Positions 41,878-51,535 of a stretch of 64,000 nt of DNA are shown here, in pieces (position 1 is the first letter of the stretch; the number at the start of each line of letters is the position of its first letter). The DNA comes from Faecalibacter macacae. GTDB lineage: Bacteria > Bacteroidota > Bacteroidia > Flavobacteriales > Weeksellaceae. The DNA is taken from NCBI RefSeq assembly GCF_003687725.1, contig NZ_RDOJ01000004.1, positions 62,001 to 126,000 on the forward strand, in the 5' to 3' direction. The notes beneath the pieces are model-generated. The model saw only the letters and a program-made list of their open reading frames with translations, was not told the DNA's origin and did not search any database. Both the position numbers and the translations under genes were made by a program.

Positions 41878-44427
41878 TTATGCCGAATTTCGACTCGCAT
41901 TAATGTTTCCGAAAAGTGAACGCGTAACCATTTGCTCGTATTCAGTTTTTAATTCACTTTCGTGATGAATTTTATCCAAAGCATATTGTTGAATGGCTAA
42001 AAGTGGTAAAACTATTTTTTCGCGCATCAAAACAGATGCCTTATTCAATGGTTCATCTGCCATCAAAGTTTCATATCCAGAAATAGATAAAGTCATCTCT
42101 TTAGAAAGGTTGAATTCATCAAACAGAATATTCCAAAATTCACCATATTTTATATCATCTTTCATATACGAAGTTAATGGGAAATATGTTTTTTGCATCG
42201 CCATCATACTATTCTGAATCAATGTTCTGAAAAAAGCAGATGTTTTAAATAAATCTTTTACTTCTTCAATTCTTCCCTGGTTTGCTAAAGTTGCAATCGC
42301 AGTTCCAACACCAAAATATCCCGGAATATTTTGTTTTAATTGGCTCCAAGAACCTACAAACGGAATTGCTCGCAAATCATTAAATTCTAATTTTTTGTCT
42401 CCTCCACGTTTGCTTGGACGGCTTCCTATATTCGTTTTTCCATAATATTTCAATGTGCTCATATTCTCTAAATAGGGTAAAAAAGAAGGATGCGCTTTTA
42501 AATCTTCATATTTTTGATAAGAAATTTCAGCTAATTCTTCAATTAAATTTCTTTCCTGTTCTGAAATTGAACTTTGTTCAGAAGCGAAAATATCTGAATA
42601 AATTCCGGCTGAAAATAATTGTTCGAAATTATGTTTTGCCTGCGGAATTGCTCCATAATTTGAAGTAATAGTTTGCCCTTGAATCGTCAATTGAATCTGA
42701 TGATTTGCAATCGTTTTTCCTTGAGAAGCATAAAATTCGTGTGTTTTTCCTCCGCCACGAGCAGGAGGTCCACCACGACCATCAAAGAAAATGACTTTAA
42801 TATTATTTTGATCAGAGACCTTCGTTAAGATTTCTTTTGTTCTGTAAATTTCCCAATTGGCTTTAATATAACCGCCATCTTTTGTTCCGTCAGAAAATCC
42901 TAACATGATGCTTTGATAATGATTTCTTCGATCAAGATGTTCAGCATAAATGGGTAAATTATACAATCGATTCATTGTATTTTCAGCTTCAGCTAATCCA
43001 TGTATCGTTTCGAAAAGTGGCATGATATCAAACTTAATTTCATCATGTTGATAATTGCAAAAACGGAATAGCGCATACACATTTAAAACATCAAAAATTG
43101 ATTCAGAATTTGAAATGATGTAGCGATGAACACCTAGTTCTCCATTTTGACGTTGAATTTCTTTTAATTGGTAAACATTCTTAAGAGTATCAACAACCAT
43201 TTCATCATCAAAATCTTCAGCTTTAGCTGTAAATGATGGATTTGTTAATAACTCGATTCGTTCTTCATCATTCAAATCTTTTGTTGAAATTCCGGTATAA
43301 TGTTGAACGATAGTTTCAATTACTTTTTGATGAATTCTAGAATCTTGACGAATATCTAACGAAGCAAAATGTAACCCAAATAATCGAACTCGACCAATAA
43401 AATCATCTAAAATATCTAAGAATATTCCATTGTGTTTTTCGATTAATGTTGTTCTGATTTGATTTAAAGGGTTTAATAAATCTTCGATCTGAATCGAACC
43501 TTTTTCAGCAAACATTTCATGATAAATTAAATCATTTACTTGTTGTAAAGGCTCAGCAATATGTTTAAACGTTAAACGACGACGAACCAGTTTTAAATGA
43601 TTGTAATAATTTTTAAGAATACTTGTTCTTAACTCATTTGCTACTTTTTGTGTTATATCTGCCGTTACAAAAGGATTTCCATCACGATCTCCGCCTGGCC
43701 AAAAACCTAATTGTATAAAAGGTTTGTCGTTTGATTTATCTTCATCAATAAATAATGCATTGATTTCATTATTTAATCGTCCAACTGTTTGATAATACAC
43801 ATTTCTTAAATAGTAAATAATAGAAAGAGCCTCGTCGTATGGCGTTGGCTTTTCTGTATTGATAAATGGTGTTTTACCTAATTGTTGCAACAACGAATCA
43901 ATTGTTGAAATGGAATCTCGCTGAATCGCATCTCGTAAATCTTGAATAATTTGTTGTACATGCGTTGGGTAAAATTGCGTTGGATGCGCTGTAAAAACGA
44001 CTCGAGTCGAAAGATCTTCTAGTTTTTGTTTTACTTCTTCAATCTTTCCATTTTGTTTTGCGATTTGTATAATGTTGGTAAGACTTCCTTTTTCATGTTC
44101 TGGATGCAAAGAAGAGAACGCTGCGTCTTCTATCGAATCGAATAAAACGACTTGTCTTTCGATGTATTGAATCATTCGAAACATTAAATCAATTCGTTGT
44201 TCTTCCGTTTGTAAAGAAGTGTATTTATCGAAGAAACCGTCGATGATTTCTTGAGGAGTTTTACCCTCGGGAAAGCCATTTTTACTTTCGTTATACAGAA
44301 AAGGAATTAGTGTTCCAATGTTTTCCATCTTTTCGTAAGGTAGACTCATAAATAGACTGTTGTAAATCTGAAATTTGTTTTCAACAATCTGATGAAATTT
44401 ATGTAGATATGAATTAGAGTTTGTCAT
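41878..44427 (-). CDS. ppc: phosphoenolpyruvate carboxylase
   Basis: I choose the ATG at 44427 (849 residues); the frame extends to 44463, but a -7 box (44449-44456) lies within that extension. The enzyme makes oxaloacetate from PEP and bicarbonate. Motifs: VVFTAHPTQFYP with the catalytic His, GFWPGGDRDGNPFV, FFDGRGGPPARGGGKT, and SRPSKRGG. The usual GWYG(L)G loop is GYFGVGTAI and the C-terminus ends NASRNSA rather than the canonical NTG, a variation I expect for Bacteroidota forms. It is shorter than the E. coli enzyme (883). It is an anaplerotic enzyme. Confidence 0.96.
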   Translation of the reverse strand: MTNSNSYLHKFHQIVENKFQIYNSLFMSLPYEKMENIGTLIPFLYNESKNGFPEGKTPQEIIDGFFDKYTSLQTEEQRIDLMFRMIQYIERQVVLFDSIEDAAFSSLHPEHEKGSLTNIIQIAKQNGKIEEVKQKLEDLSTRVVFTAHPTQFYPTHVQQIIQDLRDAIQRDSISTIDSLLQQLGKTPFINTEKPTPYDEALSIIYYLRNVYYQTVGRLNNEINALFIDEDKSNDKPFIQLGFWPGGDRDGNPFVTADITQKVANELRTSILKNYYNHLKLVRRRLTFKHIAEPLQQVNDLIYHEMFAEKGSIQIEDLLNPLNQIRTTLIEKHNGIFLDILDDFIGRVRLFGLHFASLDIRQDSRIHQKVIETIVQHYTGISTKDLNDEERIELLTNPSFTAKAEDFDDEMVVDTLKNVYQLKEIQRQNGELGVHRYIISNSESIFDVLNVYALFRFCNYQHDEIKFDIMPLFETIHGLAEAENTMNRLYNLPIYAEHLDRRNHYQSIMLGFSDGTKDGGYIKANWEIYRTKEILTKVSDQNNIKVIFFDGRGGPPARGGGKTHEFYASQGKTIANHQIQLTIQGQTITSNYGAIPQAKHNFEQLFSAGIYSDIFASEQSSISEQERNLIEELAEISYQKYEDLKAHPSFLPYLENMSTLKYYGKTNIGSRPSKRGGDKKLEFNDLRAIPFVGSWSQLKQNIPGYFGVGTAIATLANQGRIEEVKDLFKTSAFFRTLIQNSMMAMQKTYFPLTSYMKDDIKYGEFWNILFDEFNLSKEMTLSISGYETLMADEPLNKASVLMREKIVLPLLAIQQYALDKIHHESELKTEYEQMVTRSLFGNINASRNSA

Positions 44428-44448
44428 TGTCTGTTGTTTCGGTTGTAT

Positions 44449-44456
44449 TAAAGATA
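44449..44456 (-). promoter_or_regulatory. -7 promoter element of ppc
   Basis: The minus strand reads TATCTTTA, one mismatch to consensus, with TTTA about 16 bp further upstream. It supports the start at 44427. Confidence 0.4.
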
Positions 44457-44478
44457 GCGACAATATTTGGACTAAAAG

Positions 44479-44506
44479 AAAAAGGCTATAAATAATTATA
44501 GCCTTT
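44479..44506 (-). terminator. terminator of the GH3-family gene
   Basis: On the minus strand AAAGGCTATA (44506-44497) pairs with TATAGCCTTT (44490-44481), followed by TTCTTTT. Confidence 0.8.
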
Positions 44507-44513
44507 GTAAATA

Positions 44514-46028
44514 TTAGAAATTTGTTTGATTTAAAGCAATCAAAGGTTCGATGAACTCTCTTGTATTAGATAATCTTGGAACTTTATTTTGTCCACCTAA
44601 TTTACCACGAGAAGCCATCCATTCGATAAATAATTTTGGTTTCGCTTGATGTACAATCGGACGATTCAAAGTCATATTGTTATATCGTTTAGCTTCGTAA
44701 TCCGAATTGATTTCTTGTAAACTTTTGTCTAAAAAATCCACAAATTCTTCAAAATTTGTTGGTTCACGATCAAATTCTATAATCCATTCATGCGCACCTT
44801 TCTCTTTTCCTTGCATAAAAACTGGTCCAGCACTGTATTCAGAAACAATAGCATTGGTTTTATCGCAAGCACGTTTTAAAGCAGCTTCTGCATTATCAAT
44901 CATTAATTCTTCACCAAAAACATTAATATGATGTTTTGTTCGACCAGTTACAACAATACGATGTGGATTTGTAGAAGTAAATTTAACGGTGTCACCAATA
45001 ATATAACGCCACAAACCACCATTTGTAGTAATTACCATGGCATAATTTTTACCAACTTCAACTTCCCCAATAGTTAAATAACGTGTGTTTTCAGAACCAA
45101 ATTCTTCCATTGGAACAAACTCATAAAAGATTCCGTTATCCAATAAAAGTAACATGTCTTTTTCGTTCAATTGATCTTGAATTCCGAAGAATCCTTCCGA
45201 AGCATTATATAACTCGAAGTAATTAATTTTTTTACCTGTAATTAAATTGTAATTCTCGGCGTATGGCGTAAAACTGATTCCACCGTGGAAGAAAACTTCT
45301 AGGTTTGGCCATAATTCATGGACGTTAGACTTTCCTGTGTCGGTTAACATTTTGTTTAACACAACCAACATCCAAGACGGCACACCAGTTAACGAACCTA
45401 CACTTTCATTTTTTGTAGCATTGATAATAGCATCCATTTTTTGTGCCCAATCTGACATTAACGAAATCTCACGATTCGGAATGTTTTTCATTTCAGCATA
45501 AAATGGCAAATTATCAATTAATATTGCTGATAAATCCCCAAAACGCGTTTCATATTTTTGAAATAATTCACTACTACCTCCAATACGAAGGTTTTTGTTT
45601 ATGAAAATTTCTGTTTCAGGATTAGCGTTTAAATATAAAGCAAACATGGTTTTTCCGGCTGCGTAATGACAATCTTCTAATGATTCATTACTGATCGGAA
45701 TAAATTTACTTTTGGCATTTGTCGTACCAGAAGATTTAGCAAACCATTTGATTTTTCCATTCCATGTTACATCTTTTTCACCTTTACGAGCAAGCTCGAT
45801 ATAAGGTTCAAAATCTTCATAATGAACTGCTGGAACTTGATTTTGGAATTTCTGAATTGTTGTCGCTTCATTAAATCCAAACTCACGTCCATATATGGTA
45901 TGTTTAGCTTTTTTAATGTTATCAAATAAGACACGTTCTTGCGTACCAACTGGATTTTTGATGCTATCTTCAATCGCGTTCATACGACTGCGCATCATTA
46001 TTTCCATGATCTTATTAACTAATCCCAT
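44514..46028 (-). CDS. GH3-family acyl-adenylate-forming protein
   Basis: A 504-residue member of the GH3 family, known in plants for joining amino acids to jasmonate or auxin. The P-loop-like nucleotide motif FAKSSGTTNAKSKFIPIS is clear near residue 92, followed by LTGVPSWMLVVLNKM, YNASEGFFGIQ (ATP-binding) and WRYIIGDTVKFTS. The C-terminal domain has VTGRTKHHINVFGEELM. It should activate a carboxylic acid as an AMP ester and couple it to an amine; the substrate in Flavobacteriia is not known to me. It is a single gene, divergent from a DUF2797 gene. Confidence 0.92.
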   Translation of the reverse strand: MGLVNKIMEIMMRSRMNAIEDSIKNPVGTQERVLFDNIKKAKHTIYGREFGFNEATTIQKFQNQVPAVHYEDFEPYIELARKGEKDVTWNGKIKWFAKSSGTTNAKSKFIPISNESLEDCHYAAGKTMFALYLNANPETEIFINKNLRIGGSSELFQKYETRFGDLSAILIDNLPFYAEMKNIPNREISLMSDWAQKMDAIINATKNESVGSLTGVPSWMLVVLNKMLTDTGKSNVHELWPNLEVFFHGGISFTPYAENYNLITGKKINYFELYNASEGFFGIQDQLNEKDMLLLLDNGIFYEFVPMEEFGSENTRYLTIGEVEVGKNYAMVITTNGGLWRYIIGDTVKFTSTNPHRIVVTGRTKHHINVFGEELMIDNAEAALKRACDKTNAIVSEYSAGPVFMQGKEKGAHEWIIEFDREPTNFEEFVDFLDKSLQEINSDYEAKRYNNMTLNRPIVHQAKPKLFIEWMASRGKLGGQNKVPRLSNTREFIEPLIALNQTNF

Positions 46029-46056
46029 TCTTTAAAAAAATTTGTAGATTTACTCA

Positions 46057-46064
46057 CAAATTTA
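46057..46064 (-). promoter_or_regulatory. -7 promoter element of the GH3-family gene
   Basis: The minus strand reads TAAATTTG (perfect), 28 bp before the start codon. Confidence 0.55.
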
Positions 46065-46082
46065 ATTAAACTTTGATAAGAT

Positions 46083-46874
46083 ATGCAGTTTGAAGGGCAA
46101 ATTCGTAAAATGATTACTGAAAATGGAAATCCGGTAAAATATTACTGGGATTTTAAACACGATTTTGTAACAATGAATCGTCTTTTAGGGAAGAAAATCA
46201 AGGTTTCTTTTGATCATTATGAGTGTTTAGGATGTGATCAGGATAAAGAAATTTATCAAATGGGATACTGTAAAAATTGTTTTTTCACCTTGCCAGAAGC
46301 TAATCCAAGCATTATTAGTCCAGAATTATCAACTGCACATTTAGGAATTGAGCAACGTGATTTGGAATGGGAGAAAAAGTTCGAATTACAACCTCATATC
46401 GTTTATTTAGCAAATTCTTCAGGAATAAAAGTAGGAGTAACGCGCGAAACCCAAATTCCTACACGTTGGATAGATCAAGGTGCTTCTGAAGCAATTGTAA
46501 TTGCGCGTACCAATAATCGTTACGAAGCTGGTATGATAGAGGTTTCTTTAAAAGGAGTGATGGCAGATAAAACGAATTGGCAACGTATGTTGAAAAATGA
46601 TGTGCCAGATATTAATCTGTACGAACAATTTGAAATTGTAAAGGAAAATGTAAATCCAGATTTCCGTCAATTTTTAGTGGAAGAGCCTGAGGTTTATAAA
46701 TTAGATTATCCTGTTTTAGAATATCCTGCAAAAGTAAAATCAACTAATCTGAAAAAATTGCTAGAAATCGAAGGCGTTTTAAAAGGAATTAAAGGTCAAT
46801 ATTTAATTTTTGAAGATAATACAGTGTTTAATGTTCGTGGTCACGAAGGTTTTTATGTGAAAGTTGAGATATAA
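46083..46874 (+). CDS. DUF2797 protein
   Basis: A 263-residue protein of the DUF2797 family. The N-terminus has a four-cysteine zinc-ribbon-like cluster (YECLGCDQDK...MGYCKNCFFTLPEANPS). The central part, IKVGVTRETQIPTRWIDQGASEAIVIART, is the family signature and resembles the start of a GIY-YIG-type nuclease fold (IVYLANSSGIKVGVTR). The C-terminal half is less conserved, with GHEGFYVKVEI at its end. Function is unknown; nucleic-acid binding or cleavage is a reasonable guess from the zinc and GIY-YIG-like features. Confidence 0.85.
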   Translation: MQFEGQIRKMITENGNPVKYYWDFKHDFVTMNRLLGKKIKVSFDHYECLGCDQDKEIYQMGYCKNCFFTLPEANPSIISPELSTAHLGIEQRDLEWEKKFELQPHIVYLANSSGIKVGVTRETQIPTRWIDQGASEAIVIARTNNRYEAGMIEVSLKGVMADKTNWQRMLKNDVPDINLYEQFEIVKENVNPDFRQFLVEEPEVYKLDYPVLEYPAKVKSTNLKKLLEIEGVLKGIKGQYLIFEDNTVFNVRGHEGFYVKVEI

Positions 46875-46902
46875 AATCAATAAATATTAAGATAAAATAG
46901 CA

Positions 46903-46932
46903 AGCGCATCAGTATTGATGCGCTTTTTTTAA
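46903..46932 (+). terminator. terminator of the DUF2797 gene
   Basis: AAGCGCATCA (46903-46912) pairs with TGATGCGCTT (46917-46926), followed by a T run. Confidence 0.88.
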
Positions 46933-47018
46933 TTCATTGAAATTTAGTTAAATAATTAACATATAGTTAAAAAAATGTTTATATTAGATTCTGTCAAAAT
47001 CACAAAAAATTAACAATT

Positions 47019-47453
47019 ATGAATATGAATAAACTATTATTAGGAGTAGCAGTAGTTTCTGCATTTGGATTAGCGTCTTGTAGTGGGAAAAAGAAAGGAG
47101 AATTACAAAAATACCAAATTGAGCGACCTGCTTTAGATGTATTTAAATACCGTGAAACTATACAAGATTCGTTAAAATACGTTATTGAAGGTGTAACAGA
47201 AGAGCAAATTAAAGAAGCTCAAGGAAAATATGGTAAAATTGATATTTTCAACTTAAAAGATGTGAAAGAAGAAGACGATAGTGGACAAGTTGTTTATGTA
47301 TCAACATATGATGTAGAATATGCAACAGGGACTGGAACAGAAACTTTTAAAATTAAATCGATTAAAAAACATCCTAAAGTGGTAGGGTATTCTTATGATA
47401 TTAAGGAAAAAGCTGCTACAGTAGATACAATCAAAGTAGATTCAGTAAAATAA
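47019..47453 (+). CDS. small hypothetical lipoprotein
   Basis: A 144-residue lipoprotein. The signal MNMNKLLLGVAVVSAFGLASC ends at Cys21, followed by SGKKKGE. The mature domain is charged, with one beta-rich segment (QVVYVSTYDVEYATGTGTET), and it ends in a TVDTIKVDSVK motif similar in style to the tails of the two Ser/Asp/Val-rich lipoproteins near 26.5 kb. It is a single gene between two terminators. I do not recognise the family. Confidence 0.75.
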   Translation: MNMNKLLLGVAVVSAFGLASCSGKKKGELQKYQIERPALDVFKYRETIQDSLKYVIEGVTEEQIKEAQGKYGKIDIFNLKDVKEEDDSGQVVYVSTYDVEYATGTGTETFKIKSIKKHPKVVGYSYDIKEKAATVDTIKVDSVK

Positions 47454-47458
47454 AATTT

Positions 47459-47486
47459 AAAGGAAGTCTTCGGATTTCCTTTTTTA
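47459..47486 (+). terminator. terminator of the small lipoprotein gene
   Basis: AAAGGAAGTC-TTCG-GATTTCCTTT hairpin with a stable TTCG loop and a T run. Confidence 0.82.
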
Positions 47487-47537
47487 TTTAACAAATTGCT
47501 AATCTTCAATCTTTTTCTTAAAAAAATATAGTTTCAT

Positions 47538-47545
47538 TATCTTTG
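47538..47545 (+). promoter_or_regulatory. -7 promoter element of mfd
   Basis: TATCTTTG, a perfect -7 box, only 7 bp before the TTG start codon. A T-rich region (TTTC at 47514-47517) lies about 20 bp upstream in the -33 position. Confidence 0.55.
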
Positions 47546-47552
47546 TTCTACT

Positions 47553-50500
47553 TTGGAACAAAAAACAATTCATAATGTCCTGAGCTTATACGATTCTTCA
47601 GAATTCGTACAGAAGCTTATTGCCAATTTTAAGGATAATCCACATCAAAAATTAAATATCAAAGGATATTTAGGATCTGGATTAAGTTTATTAACTGCTC
47701 AACTTTACCAGCGTTTACCACGACCAATTTTCTTACTTTTAGACGATAAGGAAGAAGCTGCATATTATCTTAACGATTTAGAATCCCTTTTTTCAAAAGA
47801 AGAAGTATTATTCTTTCCAAGTTCGTATCGTAGACCTTACGAGATTGAAGAAGTACAAAATGCAAATGTGGTTATTCGTACTGAAGTTTTAAACGCTTTA
47901 GCGAACAAAAAGGCGAAAATTATAGTGACTTATGCTGATGCGTTGCTTGAAAAAGTAGTTACAAAAACAGCTTTATCAGCGAATACTCTAAAAGTAAAAG
48001 TAGGAACTGAACTTGGAATTGAGTTTATAACGGATATGTTATTCGAATACAATTTCAATAAAGTTGATTTTGTATCAGAGCCTGGCGAGTTTTCAATTCG
48101 TGGAGGAATTATCGATGTTTTCTCTTTTTCGGGTGAACATCCTTACCGTATTTCTCTTTTTGGTGATGAGGTTGAAACAATTCGTACGTTCGATATTGAT
48201 TCGCAACTTTCAATTGCAACGACTAAGGAAATTACAATTATTCCAAATTTAGAGAATAAAGCAATCGATGAAAAACGTGAAAGTTTTTTAGAATATATTC
48301 CGAAGGATTCATTGTTTATCACGAAGAATATTGAGGTTATTTCGAATCAAATTAAAAAGAATTTCGAGAAAGCGGAAGAGATTTATGTTGGATTGAAATC
48401 TGAAATTAAACGAGCTGAACCGAAAGATTTATTCTTAGATCAGAACGGATTTTTACATCAGTTGGTTAAATTCGGAATTGTTGAATTAGCTAACAAAGCA
48501 TATTTTGAAACAGTTGACACCTTAGAATCTCCATTTAAACCACAACCATCTTTCAATAAACAATTCGATTTATTAATTGATGATTTAAATGAGCATAAAG
48601 CAAAAGGTTATCGAAGCGCTTTATTATGTTCGAATGAAACGCAGATAAAACGTTTTGAAGAAATCTTTGATGATATCGGCAAAGATGTTTCGTATATACC
48701 AGTTTTGGGTTCGCTTTATCAAGGATTTATTGATGAAGAATTACAGATTTCTTGTTATACGGATCACCAAATTTTCGAACGTTATTACAAATACAATGTT
48801 CGTTCGTCATTCTCCAAAAAAGAATCAATCACACTTAAAGAAATCAACACACTTCAAGTTGGTGATTTTGTAACGCATATTGATTACGGAGTTGGAAAAT
48901 TCGCAGGATTGGTTACAGTTGATAACAATGGAACAAAGCAAGAATCGATTAAATTGATTTATCAAAATAACGATATTCTGTACGTAAATATCCATTCGTT
49001 ACATAAGATTGCAAAGTTCCGAGGAAAAGATGGAGCTGAACCAAAAATCTCAAAATTAGGTTCGCCAGCTTGGAAAAACTTAAAGAATAAAACGAAAGCG
49101 AAAGTGAAAGAAATTGCTTTCGATTTAATAAAATTATACGCAAAACGTAGAACGAAGAAAGGATTTGCCTTTTCGCCTGATACATATTTACAAACCGAAT
49201 TAGAAGCTTCGTTTATTTACGAAGATACACCAGATCAGTTCAAGTCTACACAAGATGTAAAAGCGGATATGGAATCTGAACGTCCAATGGATCGTTTAGT
49301 TTGTGGTGATGTTGGTTTCGGAAAAACAGAGGTTGCTATCCGTGCAGCATTTAAAGCTGCTGTTGATGGGAAACAAGTAGCTGTTTTGGTACCGACTACA
49401 ATACTTGCTTTTCAGCATTTCAAAACGTTTTCAGAGCGTTTAAACGATCTTCCAGTTACTGTTGCATATTTGAATCGATTCGTAACAGGTAAAAAGAAAA
49501 AAGACACTTTAGATGGTATCAAATCAGGGAAAGTTGATATCATTATCGGAACACATCAATTGGTAAATTCTAAATTGGAATACAAAGATTTAGGTTTACT
49601 AATTATTGACGAAGAACATAAATTCGGCGTAGCGGTTAAAGATAAATTAAAAACACTTCGCGAGAATATTGATACGTTAACGCTTACAGCAACGCCAATT
49701 CCGCGTACGCTTCAATTTTCATTAATGGCGGCTCGTGATTTATCAGTTATTAAAACGCCTCCACCAAACCGTCAGCCTGTAGAAACGCAATTGGTTGGAT
49801 TTAACGAGGAAGTTTTCCGTGATGCAATAATGTACGAAATGCAACGTGGAGGACAAGTGTATATCATTCATAATCGTGTACAATCTTTAAAAGATATCGC
49901 CGGAATGGTACAACGCTTGGTTCCCGATGCGCGTGTTGCAACTGGACATGGACAAATGGAAGGGAAAGAGTTGGAAGCTGTTCTATTAGATTTTATCGAT
50001 GGCCGATACGATGTTTTTGTTTCGACAACGATTATCGAATCTGGTTTAGATGTTCCCAATGCAAATACGATTTTAATTAACGACGCACAGAATTTCGGAT
50101 TAGCCGATTTACACCAAATGCGTGGTCGTGTTGGTCGTAGTAACCGTAAAGCGTTTTGTTATTTGGTAGCTCCTCCGGTTTCTGTTTTAACAGACGAAGC
50201 GCGTAAACGTTTGCAAGCAATTGAGCAATTTTCAGATTTAGGTTCTGGGTTTAATATCGCAATGAAAGATTTAGAAATTCGTGGTGCTGGTAATCTTTTA
50301 GGTGGAGAGCAAACTGGATTTATGATGGATATTGGTTTTGAAACCTATCAGAAAATCTTGAACGAAGCAATTGAAGAATTAAAAGAAACTGATTTTAAAG
50401 AATTATTTGAAGAAGAACGAAGTGGTCAGATTACTGAATATGTGAAAGAAGTGCAAATTGATACGGATTTACCTGTTCAGATTCCAGATGATTATATTGA

Positions 50501-50918
50501 AAGTTCTGAAGAACGTTTAATCTTGTATAAAGAGTTAGCAGATATTGATGATAAACCATCTTTAGAAAAGTTCAGATCTAATTTAATTGACCGTTTTGGT
50601 GAATTACCTACAGAAGCAGAAAATCTACTTTTATCTGTAGAATTAAAATGGATTTCGAAGAAATTAGGTTTTGAAAAAGTTGTGCTGAAAAAGGGTTCAA
50701 TGTTGGGATATTTTATCAGTAAACCACAATCGGAATTTTATCAGTCTGAGGAATTTAGATTGGTTTTAAATAACGTTCAAGCTAATCCTAAAAATGTTAG
50801 TTTTAAAGAGAAACCACCGAAGAATGGCGAAGAATATCCAACGTTATTATTAAGGTTCGAGAATGTGAAAAATGTGAAACAAGCATTAGAATACTTGAAT
50901 AATTTAATAAATAGTTAA
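47553..50918 (+). CDS. mfd: transcription-repair coupling factor Mfd
   Basis: A 1121-residue ATPase that removes RNA polymerase stalled at DNA damage and recruits UvrA. The start is TTG, with no in-frame ATG nearby that keeps the UvrB-like domain (GYLGSGLSLLTAQLYQRLP, FSIRGGIIDVFSFSGEHPYRI). The RNAP-interaction domain follows (LQVGDFVTHIDYGVGKFAGL). The motor has Walker A GDVGFGKTEVAIRAAF near residue 587, a DEEH box, TATPIPRTLQFS and GLDVPNANTILI. The C-terminal TRCF domain (SSEERLILYKELADID) is present. The -7 box 7 bp before the start suggests a nearly leaderless mRNA. Confidence 0.97.
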   Translation: MEQKTIHNVLSLYDSSEFVQKLIANFKDNPHQKLNIKGYLGSGLSLLTAQLYQRLPRPIFLLLDDKEEAAYYLNDLESLFSKEEVLFFPSSYRRPYEIEEVQNANVVIRTEVLNALANKKAKIIVTYADALLEKVVTKTALSANTLKVKVGTELGIEFITDMLFEYNFNKVDFVSEPGEFSIRGGIIDVFSFSGEHPYRISLFGDEVETIRTFDIDSQLSIATTKEITIIPNLENKAIDEKRESFLEYIPKDSLFITKNIEVISNQIKKNFEKAEEIYVGLKSEIKRAEPKDLFLDQNGFLHQLVKFGIVELANKAYFETVDTLESPFKPQPSFNKQFDLLIDDLNEHKAKGYRSALLCSNETQIKRFEEIFDDIGKDVSYIPVLGSLYQGFIDEELQISCYTDHQIFERYYKYNVRSSFSKKESITLKEINTLQVGDFVTHIDYGVGKFAGLVTVDNNGTKQESIKLIYQNNDILYVNIHSLHKIAKFRGKDGAEPKISKLGSPAWKNLKNKTKAKVKEIAFDLIKLYAKRRTKKGFAFSPDTYLQTELEASFIYEDTPDQFKSTQDVKADMESERPMDRLVCGDVGFGKTEVAIRAAFKAAVDGKQVAVLVPTTILAFQHFKTFSERLNDLPVTVAYLNRFVTGKKKKDTLDGIKSGKVDIIIGTHQLVNSKLEYKDLGLLIIDEEHKFGVAVKDKLKTLRENIDTLTLTATPIPRTLQFSLMAARDLSVIKTPPPNRQPVETQLVGFNEEVFRDAIMYEMQRGGQVYIIHNRVQSLKDIAGMVQRLVPDARVATGHGQMEGKELEAVLLDFIDGRYDVFVSTTIIESGLDVPNANTILINDAQNFGLADLHQMRGRVGRSNRKAFCYLVAPPVSVLTDEARKRLQAIEQFSDLGSGFNIAMKDLEIRGAGNLLGGEQTGFMMDIGFETYQKILNEAIEELKETDFKELFEEERSGQITEYVKEVQIDTDLPVQIPDDYIESSEERLILYKELADIDDKPSLEKFRSNLIDRFGELPTEAENLLLSVELKWISKKLGFEKVVLKKGSMLGYFISKPQSEFYQSEEFRLVLNNVQANPKNVSFKEKPPKNGEEYPTLLLRFENVKNVKQALEYLNNLINS

Positions 50919-50957
50919 AAAAAACTTACAAATATTATAAAATATTGAATTTGAGTA

Positions 50958-50990
50958 AAAGAGCAGAACTTCGGTTTTGCTCTTTTTTTT
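50958..50990 (+). terminator. terminator of mfd
   Basis: AAAGAGCAGAAC (50958-50969), TTCG loop, GTTTTGCTCTTT (50974-50985) and a long T run. Confidence 0.88.
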
Positions 50991-51079
50991 ATTCCTAACG
51001 GAATTGTCTGTAACGAATAAATAGTATTGAATTTTATTTTAAAAAGAAACTAACTATTTGGATCAAAATGTCTTAATGC

Positions 51080-51109
51080 TTTAAATTAAGATAAATATTA
51101 TTATTTTTA
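51080..51109 (+). promoter_or_regulatory. nuo operon promoter
   Basis: TTTA (51080-51083), an 18-bp spacer and TATTTTTA (51102-51109), one mismatch from the -7 consensus. No other candidate appears in the 220-bp gap after mfd. Confidence 0.5.
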
Positions 51110-51140
51110 GCACTCAAAACCACAAAAAAATGTTCTATAT

Positions 51141-51506
51141 ATGGAAACATCATATAATTATCTTCCGATTTTAATCCTGTTCATATGCGCTTTCGCATTT
51201 GTTGTGATTACGATTGTTGCGACACATTTATTGGGTCCTTCACGTAAAACAGATGAGAAATTAGAAAACTTCGAATCAGGAATTGAGAAACAAGGAAATG
51301 CTCGCCAACCATTTGCAATTAAATACTTCTTAGTTGCAATATTATTTGTCTTATTTGATGTAGAGGTGATTTTCTTTTACCCATATGCAGCAAACTTCAA
51401 GGAACTTGGTTGGGAAGGTTTCGCAGCAGTTGTCACATTCGTTGGTTTGTTCTTCTTAATGTACGCTTATGCACGTAAAAAAGGTGCATTAAACTGGGAG
51501 AAATAG
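51141..51506 (+). CDS. nuoA: NADH-quinone oxidoreductase subunit A
   Basis: A 121-residue membrane subunit of complex I. Three helices are visible (LPILILFICAFAFVVITIVAT; FLVAILFVLFDVEVIFFYPY; FAAVVTFVGLFFLMYAYARK). The conserved loop FESGIEKQGNARQPFAIKYF joins the quinone site, and FDVEVIFFYPYA is the family signature. First gene of the nuoA-N operon. Confidence 0.97.
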   Translation: METSYNYLPILILFICAFAFVVITIVATHLLGPSRKTDEKLENFESGIEKQGNARQPFAIKYFLVAILFVLFDVEVIFFYPYAANFKELGWEGFAAVVTFVGLFFLMYAYARKKGALNWEK

Positions 51507-51535
51507 AATTCTATTCACTTTAAAAAAATCACAAA

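Noticed and set aside
44428-44463. Longer N-terminus of ppc
   Set aside because: The extension contains the promoter-like box and does not resemble other PEP carboxylases.
46067-46083. Leaderless promoter for the DUF2797 gene
   Set aside because: TAAACTTTG has one extra base between TA and TTTG, so the -7 match is not good enough.
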